Source: Candidatus Thorarchaeota archaeon
GTDB lineage: Archaea > Asgardarchaeota > Thorarchaeia > Thorarchaeales > Thorarchaeaceae
Direction of reading: 5' to 3'
Length of the DNA stretch: 7,714 nucleotides
Assembly (NCBI GenBank): GCA_016840245.1
Contig: JAEOST010000643.1
Span: 1 to 7,714 of the forward strand
How positions within the stretch are numbered: position 1 is the first letter of the stretch; each line of letters starts with the position of its first letter. The translations under genes were made by a program, and so were the position numbers. The notes beneath the pieces are model-generated. The model did no database searches, had not been told where the DNA came from, and worked only from the letters and a program-made list of their open reading frames with translations. Positions 1 to 5,151 of this stretch are shown in pieces.

Positions 1-2070
1 CACATCATCAAACTGACAGAGAATGGATCACGCTGGACAGATACGACACCAACTTTCAGTGACGCCAACGTATATGCTAAGAATTGGATAGTAAAGAGGC
101 TGGGTGAACTATCAATGGATAGAATTGAGGTCGAGGTTGTTGGAGCTCATCACTCAGTTGTAGGAAGATTGCCAGGGTGGATACCTGGAGATGCTCCAGT
201 CATTGTTATAGGTGGACACTATGACTCGGTCCCAGGCGCTCCGGGAGCAAACGATGATGGTACTGGAGTAGCAACGGTTCTTGAGCTGGCCTATGTTCTT
301 TCTAGTTATATATGGCCTTTGGACATCTATTTCTGTGCATGGAATTCCGAGGAGATTGGTCTCATTGGAAGCCGTGAAGTTGCAACAACATTTGAACAGG
401 ATGGCATTGAAGTTTTACAGTACTTCAACATAGACATGCTTCTCGTTGAAGATGTCTTCGCTCCACCAGACGAGAGAGTACATATGTACTATAACAACGC
501 GGAAGATGTTGTGTATGAGAATAGCCACTACTGGGCAGACTTGACAAGGATGATGAGCAAGAACCTAGGCCTTGACCTGATCGTACCAATCCCCTCAACT
601 TCTGTTTCATTCTGGTTCCGCTCTGACCACTACTCATTCATCCAGAGAGGTTATCGCAATGTCCTCTTTGCATTCGAGAGCGGAGTGGGCTACGATGATG
701 CATATCATCAGCCAACAGACACATGGGACAATCCAATGTACAACTACACTCTGGCCAGAGAGACCGCTGCCTCCATTGGGTCGACAATAGCATTCTCAAT
801 GTCAAGAGAGTATGGAAAGCCAACGCATCTCAACTACACAGGATTTGTGGATGTTGATACATCCCGAAGTTATTACGTAGCCTCTACAATTAATTCAAGT
901 CTGAACATCACAGCCTCGTGGAATAATGCACCTCTCGCAGTATCTGTGTACAGTCCTAGTGACGTGCTCATCGGTCATGTGAATTTGGTAAGTGAAACTG
1001 GGGTCAACGAAGAAGTATTGAGTGTTCCAATGACAACCGATGGTATTCACACAGTCACTATTGAGAACCTTGCATCTGAAGCGGTTGAGTATCAACTAGA
1101 GATGTTCTATGAGAGTGACATTGAAGGTGACAATATCCCTGATAGTCAACAATATTGGTTTGATACGGCACTCTTCGATATCGATCATGACGCAGATGGT
1201 CTGAGTGATGCTGAGGAGATTATTCTTGGAACTTCTGGGTATCACAGAGACACAGACGGAGATAGAATGGAAGACTTGTGGGAAGTAGTCAATGAACTAG
1301 ACCCATTGACTCCTGACGGAGAATTAGACGCAGATGGAGATGGTCTACTCAATGTCTACGAGTTTCTCAATGGGACTTCACCTCATTCAAATGACACGGA
1401 TATGGACCTGATGCCTGACTTATGGGAGGTCACGATGGGAATCGACCCCGTTGTAGCAAATGGAGGTGAAGACCCAGATATTGACGCACTCACCAATTTC
1501 TATGAATATCTCAATGGAACACATCCGTTGAGTAACGACTCCGATCTGGATAACATGACTGACGGGTGGGAGATTCGAAATGAATTAGACCCGCTACTCG
1601 ACGACTCCAGTCTGGACCCAGATGGAGACTCATTGACAAATCTGGAGGAGTTCCAACTAGGCACATCACCGAATCTGATCGATAGTGATGAAGATGCTAC
1701 ACCTGATAATTGGGAGGTTGAATATGGCACAGACCCACTTAGCGATGATGCTGCACTGGACTTGGATGATGACACCCTGACAAACTTGATGGAGTACAAT
1801 CTTGGAACACATCCGAATAATAGCGATTCTGACTTTGATTTGATGCCCGATTGGTGGGAAGTTGAATACAACTTAGATCCATTGATTGATGACTCAGAAC
1901 TTGACCCAGATAACGATGACATCATCAATCTCGATGAGTATCTGAATGGTTTTGATCCACATATCTCTAACAAGATAATTGAGGAGAGTCTTGTGATTGC
2001 ATTCGGTATTGGACTTGTTGTGATAATAGTACCAGCAGTAATAGTGTTGAAGAAATTCAATCAACCCTAG
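1..2070 (+). CDS. Surface-anchored M28-family zinc metallopeptidase with calcium-loop stalk (5'-truncated)
   Basis: The frame is open from base 1, and the codons before the ATG at 115 continue the M28 fold, so the real start lies left of the window; 689 residues are visible (numbered from base 1). M28 enzymes are di-zinc amino- or carboxypeptidases. All expected residues are seen: HYD with H73, D85 in GANDDG, E117-E118 in NSEE (catalytic Glu plus ligand), D145 in NIDM, and H236 in YHQPTDT. Residues about 278-371 look like a PPC-type beta-sandwich. Residues 395-646 are a ladder of EF-hand-like loops, followed by one hydrophobic helix (about 663-683) and a short basic tail, predicting an outside-facing protein with a C-terminal anchor. 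A signal peptide is expected but lies outside the window. Several N-x-S/T sequons suggest glycosylation. The family call is firm; the substrate is unknown. Confidence 0.9.
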   Translation, partial: HIIKLTENGSRWTDTTPTFSDANVYAKNWIVKRLGELSMDRIEVEVVGAHHSVVGRLPGWIPGDAPVIVIGGHYDSVPGAPGANDDGTGVATVLELAYVLSSYIWPLDIYFCAWNSEEIGLIGSREVATTFEQDGIEVLQYFNIDMLLVEDVFAPPDERVHMYYNNAEDVVYENSHYWADLTRMMSKNLGLDLIVPIPSTSVSFWFRSDHYSFIQRGYRNVLFAFESGVGYDDAYHQPTDTWDNPMYNYTLARETAASIGSTIAFSMSREYGKPTHLNYTGFVDVDTSRSYYVASTINSSLNITASWNNAPLAVSVYSPSDVLIGHVNLVSETGVNEEVLSVPMTTDGIHTVTIENLASEAVEYQLEMFYESDIEGDNIPDSQQYWFDTALFDIDHDADGLSDAEEIILGTSGYHRDTDGDRMEDLWEVVNELDPLTPDGELDADGDGLLNVYEFLNGTSPHSNDTDMDLMPDLWEVTMGIDPVVANGGEDPDIDALTNFYEYLNGTHPLSNDSDLDNMTDGWEIRNELDPLLDDSSLDPDGDSLTNLEEFQLGTSPNLIDSDEDATPDNWEVEYGTDPLSDDAALDLDDDTLTNLMEYNLGTHPNNSDSDFDLMPDWWEVEYNLDPLIDDSELDPDNDDIINLDEYLNGFDPHISNKIIEESLVIAFGIGLVVIIVPAVIVLKKFNQP
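1183..1938 (+). repeat. Exact 48-residue (144-bp) repeat of paired EF-hand-like calcium loops
   Basis: Eleven 12-residue loops of the form DxDxDx......E begin at protein residues 395, 417, 443, 465, 491, 513, 539, 561, 587, 609 and 635. Spacing alternates 22 and 26 with no insertion or deletion, so the unit is 48 residues. From residue 443 on, one loop type reads roughly DPDGDxLTNLxEY and the other DSDxDxMPDxWEV; landmark Trp residues recur every 48 positions. A degenerate loop precedes them at residue 373. The pattern resembles bacterial TSP3-type calcium repeats and probably forms a rigid calcium-stabilised stalk. The repeat is clear in protein but diverged in DNA, so it is an old array under selection, not a recent DNA expansion. 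Confidence 0.88.
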
Positions 2071-2091
2071 ACATTCAAAGTTGCAGCGTCA

Positions 2092-2099
2092 TTTAAGTA
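2092..2099 (+). promoter_or_regulatory. Candidate TATA box for the YhhN-family gene
   Basis: TTTAAGTA lies in the 52-bp gap after the peptidase stop. Its centre is about 27 bases before the ATG at 2123, the usual archaeal distance from TATA box to transcription start. This would give a leaderless or nearly leaderless mRNA, which fits the lack of a good Shine-Dalgarno sequence before that ATG. A single AT-rich match is weak evidence. Confidence 0.35.
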
Positions 2100-2122
2100 A
2101 CGGGCTTGATTTTACGGAATCC

Positions 2123-2806
2123 ATGTCACTTTTGATCTATAGCATCATATTCTGGATACCAGCTATTATATCCACAGTGCTGAGTACCAATTCATCCATC
2201 AACATTAACAAATCACTGAGGGTCTTCGTCAAGACCATTCCTGCGTTATCCGCTGCAGCTTATGTCTTTCTTTATCGACCAACAGATTCCATATTCTACA
2301 TTCTATTGGTGGTCGCACTGGTTTTCTGTGCATTGGGAGATATTGGAATTGAGATTACACTGATTGCAGGTCTAGGTCTCTTCCTATTCTCACACATTTT
2401 CTATTCAATTGATTTTATCTGGCAGAGTTTAATCATTGGCGCAGACATAATCTCCCTTGGAGTTTTTCTCATATGTCTAGCAGTGATGATTGTATACATC
2501 TTCCTCTATTCCAGATACTTGAAGACAACAGAGCGTGAGGTCGATCCTGTCATGCTCAAGGCTGTCAATGTCTACGCATTCGTGATATCTATAACAACTA
2601 GCACAGCACTACTACTTTGGTTGTCGTCAGGGGTGTTTCTTGGATTCCTGCCATTCTTCGGGGCGTTATTCTTCGTAGCATCAGACTCAGCAATTGGTAT
2701 ACGAGAGTTCCATCACAACATTCGACACGAAGAATACTTCATCAAGTTGACATACTATCTCGCAATCTTTCTACTGTCACTAAGTGTAGTCATCTACCTG
2801 TTCTGA
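2123..2806 (+). CDS. YhhN/TMEM86-family integral membrane protein (lysoplasmalogenase-like)
   Basis: 227 residues with about eight hydrophobic segments, the size and topology of the YhhN family. Family landmarks visible are KTIPAL (37-42), LGD (71-73), FSH..Y (89-94), GALFFVASDS (180-189) with REF (194-196), and TYYLA (210-214). Characterised members (human TMEM86A/B, some bacterial YhhN proteins) hydrolyse the vinyl-ether bond of lysoplasmalogens in the membrane. The substrate in an archaeon, whose lipids are isoprenoid ethers, is not evident. The frame extends upstream to a TTG at 2081, but I choose the ATG at 2123: it gives normal family length, starts directly at the first membrane segment, and sits at the right distance from a TATA-like box. 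The gene follows the peptidase on the same strand with a 52-bp gap and converges on porB. Family confidence is good; enzymatic activity is inferred. Confidence 0.8.
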   Translation: MSLLIYSIIFWIPAIISTVLSTNSSININKSLRVFVKTIPALSAAAYVFLYRPTDSIFYILLVVALVFCALGDIGIEITLIAGLGLFLFSHIFYSIDFIWQSLIIGADIISLGVFLICLAVMIVYIFLYSRYLKTTEREVDPVMLKAVNVYAFVISITTSTALLLWLSSGVFLGFLPFFGALFFVASDSAIGIREFHHNIRHEEYFIKLTYYLAIFLLSLSVVIYLF

Positions 2807-2849
2807 AAAACAAAGTCAAAGAATGTAGGGTCGAGAGACCTTACATTCT
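2806..2849 (-). terminator. Hairpin plus T-rich tract between convergent genes; likely porB terminator, may serve both strands
   Basis: Bases 2820-2832 pair with 2837-2849 to form a 13-bp stem closing a GAGA loop. On the minus strand the hairpin is followed by a T-rich stretch (2820 down to 2806) ending in five Ts, the arrangement expected for termination after porB, whose stop is 15 bases upstream. On the plus strand the stem is complete with one G-T wobble and a GNRA-type tetraloop, starting 13 bases after the YhhN-gene stop, but no T tract follows. On the minus strand the same position is an A-C mismatch. Confidence 0.6.
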
Positions 2850-2863
2850 AACTAATGATGCGA

Positions 2864-3769
2864 TTATGTGAAGGTCTTCATCACAAGATCCCATCTGTGT
2901 TGGACGAAGTCTCGAAGTTCTTGTATCTTCTTCTCATCCTTCGTGGGTCTGAACAGGTGAGAGAATCTACCCTGCATCTTGAGGAACTCCTCAATGGGTT
3001 TTCGCTTCTCTGGATCTTGGAATCGCTTACTCTGTTTTCCAAGAATGAACTCATCACCAATGCGTTCCCACATAATCCAGTAGCCTGTCTCAACTGCAAG
3101 TTTACCAATCTCCACTCCTTTCTCTACAGGATAGTTCCATGCCTGTGGACAGGGGAGGAAGATATGACCGAACCTAGGTCCTTCGAATTCCTGAGCCTTT
3201 TTGAACTTCTCAAACATGTCACGAGGATAGGAGGAATTGGTTGTGAACTGGTATTCGGGTTCATGGGCCGCAACAATGATGTCTAGTTGTTTCTCAGGTT
3301 CAGTTTTGCCGGTCCATGTTGTTGTGGTCTTAGCGTGTAATGGAGTAGCACCAGACCGCTGTGTACCAGTGTTGCTGTAAACCTGATTGTTGTAGCAGAC
3401 ATAGAGAATATCAGTTCTACGTTCAAAAGCGCCACTCAATGCTTGAAGGCCGATATCAAATGTACCACCATCACCAGCCCAGACCATGACAGTTGTGTGG
3501 TCGTTTCCCTTTGCCCTTAATGCAGCTTTTACTCCTGAAGCAGTTGCTGCAGAAGCCATGAAGGCTGTGTTGAGAACTGGTATGGCGAGACCACTTTTGG
3601 GCCAGAGCGACTGAACGACACTTGTACAGCACGCGGGAACCACCTGAATGACATCGCCTTCAAGTGCTTTGTGAGCATGTCTCAATGCCACCATGTCCTG
3701 ACAACCAGCGCAGGCAGCATTTCCCTTCAGTACATATTCATCAATTGGAAGTTCTTTCGTTGTTACCAT
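2864..3769 (-). CDS. porB: Pyruvate:ferredoxin oxidoreductase, beta subunit (TPP-binding)
   Basis: 301 residues, normal for archaeal PorB. The subunit binds thiamine diphosphate and one 4Fe-4S cluster and, with PorA, oxidatively decarboxylates pyruvate to acetyl-CoA, reducing ferredoxin in the cytoplasm. Visible are the cluster cysteines C20 and C23 (ACAGC), C48 (in ACCTS) and C207 (LPCPQAW); the TPP/Mg motif GDGGTFDIG (99-107); and VYSNTGTQRSGATP (130-143). The C-terminal QGRF region is also family-typical. A GTG at 3778 would overlap the porA stop, but I prefer the ATG at 3769 because GAGGGAG sits 8 bases before it. That site lies inside the last porA codons, implying translational coupling. 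Oddities are a double Cys at the third ligand position and NNQ where many relatives have DNE. A related 2-oxoacid oxidoreductase (for example Vor) cannot be excluded. Confidence 0.9.
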   Translation of the reverse strand: MVTTKELPIDEYVLKGNAACAGCQDMVALRHAHKALEGDVIQVVPACCTSVVQSLWPKSGLAIPVLNTAFMASAATASGVKAALRAKGNDHTTVMVWAGDGGTFDIGLQALSGAFERRTDILYVCYNNQVYSNTGTQRSGATPLHAKTTTTWTGKTEPEKQLDIIVAAHEPEYQFTTNSSYPRDMFEKFKKAQEFEGPRFGHIFLPCPQAWNYPVEKGVEIGKLAVETGYWIMWERIGDEFILGKQSKRFQDPEKRKPIEEFLKMQGRFSHLFRPTKDEKKIQELRDFVQHRWDLVMKTFT

Positions 3770-3774
3770 GTTTA

Positions 3775-4953
3775 TCACTCCCTCAGGTCATGCCAGGTCT
3801 CTTCTGGACCAAGTTCACCGCTTTCAACAGACTTGACCATTTCAATCAACATCTCCTTGACATCGTCCACTGTGATATCACGTCCGCCTAGACCACCGAT
3901 GTAATCACGTATGAGTGGACGGTGTTTTGTAGGATAGAGCGTTGATCTGATGTCATTGGCTATATGCCCACCGAAACCATATGACACCCCTCTATCAAAG
4001 GCGGCGATACCCTTCACACGACGTCCCAAATCTCGAATGAGATCAGCAGGGAAGGGGCGAATCATTCGTATTCTAGCATTGCCAACCTTGTATCCTTCTT
4101 CTCGGAGTTCATCGATAGCATCCTTAGCCTCAGCACCAACTGAACCTTGAGAAGTAAAGATGACGTCTGCGTCATCACACTTGTAGCAGTCGATGGGTCC
4201 ACCGAAGTACTTTCCAAAGAGTTTCTTGTACTCCTTCTCAATCTCATCATAGACATTGAGGGCGTTCTTAGTACCCTCATGCATCCCATAACGAAATTCT
4301 TGGTAATATTCAGGAAAGACAATGTTACCATGAGATACAGGGTTTTTCGGGTCCATCACCCAGTGTGGTGGTTTGTAGGGTGGAAGGAATTTGTCAACTT
4401 CCTCAGGTTCAAGATAGTCGTAGGTTGATAGTGTATGACTAAGTACAAACCCATCAGAATTCACCATAACTGGCATTAAGACTCTCTCATCCTCGGCTAG
4501 TTTGAACGATTGGAGTAGAGTGTGATAGAGCTCATCCACACTTGCAACATAGAATTGTACCCAACCAGAGTCACGTTTTGACATTGCATCATCGTGTGAT
4601 ACGTGAATATTCCAACTAGGTGAGATAGAACGGTTGACATTGTTCAACACAATTGGGAGTCGAGCAGCAGCGGCCCAGTGGAGTCCTTCATCCATTAACA
4701 ATAGTCCGTTGGATGATGTGGCAGTAAAAGCCCGTGCTCCAGTAGAACTAGCACCTATACAAGCAAACATTGCGGAGTGCTCGGATTCCACTCGGATGAA
4801 CTCACCCTTGTAGATTCCGTTCTCGTTTAGATAGGCAATCTGTTCAGGAACTGTTGTTGCTGGTGTAATGGGGTATGCTGCCACAACCTCAACACGAGCC
4901 GATACAACGGAACGTGCCGCGGCGTAGTTGGCACTCATAAGTTCTGTCTTCAT
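3775..4953 (-). CDS. porA: Pyruvate:ferredoxin oxidoreductase, alpha subunit
   Basis: 392 residues, the usual PorA length with no fused gamma domain. Domain I (about 1-235) carries AYPITP (26-31), whose Thr30 corresponds to the pyruvate/TPP-contacting Thr of known PFORs, and VESEHSA (55-61), where E58 is the likely Glu contacting the TPP aminopyrimidine. It also has the family-typical SPSWNIHVSHDD and RDSGW blocks (111-131). Domain II (about 262-345) includes FTSQGSVGAEAKDAI and FDRGVSYGFGG. PorA forms the active site together with PorB. It is the first gene of a porA-porB pair; ATG 4953 is supported by an AGGAGG site 7 bases upstream. The ferredoxin-like delta and the gamma subunit genes, normally just upstream of porA, are absent: 198 bp upstream lies the end of an unrelated surface-protein gene. 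Substrate could be another 2-oxoacid, but pyruvate is the best guess. Confidence 0.9.
   Translation of the reverse strand: MKTELMSANYAAARSVVSARVEVVAAYPITPATTVPEQIAYLNENGIYKGEFIRVESEHSAMFACIGASSTGARAFTATSSNGLLLMDEGLHWAAAARLPIVLNNVNRSISPSWNIHVSHDDAMSKRDSGWVQFYVASVDELYHTLLQSFKLAEDERVLMPVMVNSDGFVLSHTLSTYDYLEPEEVDKFLPPYKPPHWVMDPKNPVSHGNIVFPEYYQEFRYGMHEGTKNALNVYDEIEKEYKKLFGKYFGGPIDCYKCDDADVIFTSQGSVGAEAKDAIDELREEGYKVGNARIRMIRPFPADLIRDLGRRVKGIAAFDRGVSYGFGGHIANDIRSTLYPTKHRPLIRDYIGGLGGRDITVDDVKEMLIEMVKSVESGELGPEETWHDLRE
3778..3784 (-). promoter_or_regulatory. Ribosome binding site of porB inside the porA end
   Basis: The minus strand reads GAGGGAG, then 8 bases, then ATG at 3769. The site overlaps the final Arg-Glu codons and stop of porA. 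It decides the start: the in-frame GTG at 3778 has no spacing from this element, while the ATG has ideal spacing. Confidence 0.65.
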
Positions 4954-4960
4954 GCCTCAG

Positions 4961-4966
4961 CCTCCT
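4961..4966 (-). promoter_or_regulatory. Ribosome binding site of porA
   Basis: The minus strand carries AGGAGG followed by 7 bases and the ATG at 4953. It is a strong Shine-Dalgarno match with standard spacing and fixes the porA start. Confidence 0.8.
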
Positions 4967-5063
4967 GATCTCTGCGTTTGGTTGGACTAACCATCTCTAT
5001 GCATTTGAAGCTCAACATAATTGACCTCTCTATCTTCTAGCACGACTGGAAGCATAATGTCGT

Positions 5064-5071
5064 AATATAAA
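5064..5071 (-). promoter_or_regulatory. Candidate TATA box for porAB
   Basis: The minus strand reads TTTATATT, close to the archaeal TATA consensus, in the gap between the beta-helix gene and porA. Transcription would begin near 5041, leaving a 5' leader of roughly 88 bases that holds a 15-bp dyad (4979-4993) and the porA ribosome binding site. This supports porAB as its own transcription unit. No experimental evidence. Confidence 0.5.
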
Positions 5072-5095
5072 TTCAATGACATATACATAGAGAAT

Positions 5096-5123
5096 TCAAA
5101 TCAAACAGTATCTAATCGTACTG
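5096..5123 (-). terminator. Weak candidate terminator of the beta-helix gene
   Basis: On the minus strand CAGTA and TACTG (5123-5119 and 5110-5106) can pair around an 8-base loop, followed by TTTGATTTG, beginning 28 bases after the stop at 5152. The stem is only 5 bp, so this rests mainly on its position between the stop and the porA TATA-like box. Confidence 0.3.
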
Positions 5124-5151
5124 CTTTATTCCCGTGCTCTGTGAATGGAGA

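Noticed and set aside
115..117. ATG at 115 as the peptidase start
   Set aside because: The frame is open to base 1 and the upstream residues (such as YAKNWIVKRLGEL) are normal M28 sequence, so the gene is cut by the window edge.
1183..1938. Dockerin domain (cellulosome-type)
   Set aside because: Dockerins have two 22-residue loops and pair with cohesins; here there are eleven loops followed by a membrane helix, fitting a stalk.
1183..1938. CRISPR array or DNA satellite
   Set aside because: The 144-bp period is conserved in protein only; there are no identical short repeats with unique spacers.
1500..2060. 186-residue Ser-rich reading frame on the minus strand
   Set aside because: It is antisense to the Asp-rich calcium ladder; the regular repeat with few stop-forming codons on the other strand keeps it open. 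No domain or ribosome binding site seen.
2855..3286. 143-residue frame on the plus strand opposite porB
   Set aside because: Lies wholly antisense to a well-conserved PorB sequence and shows no protein family features.
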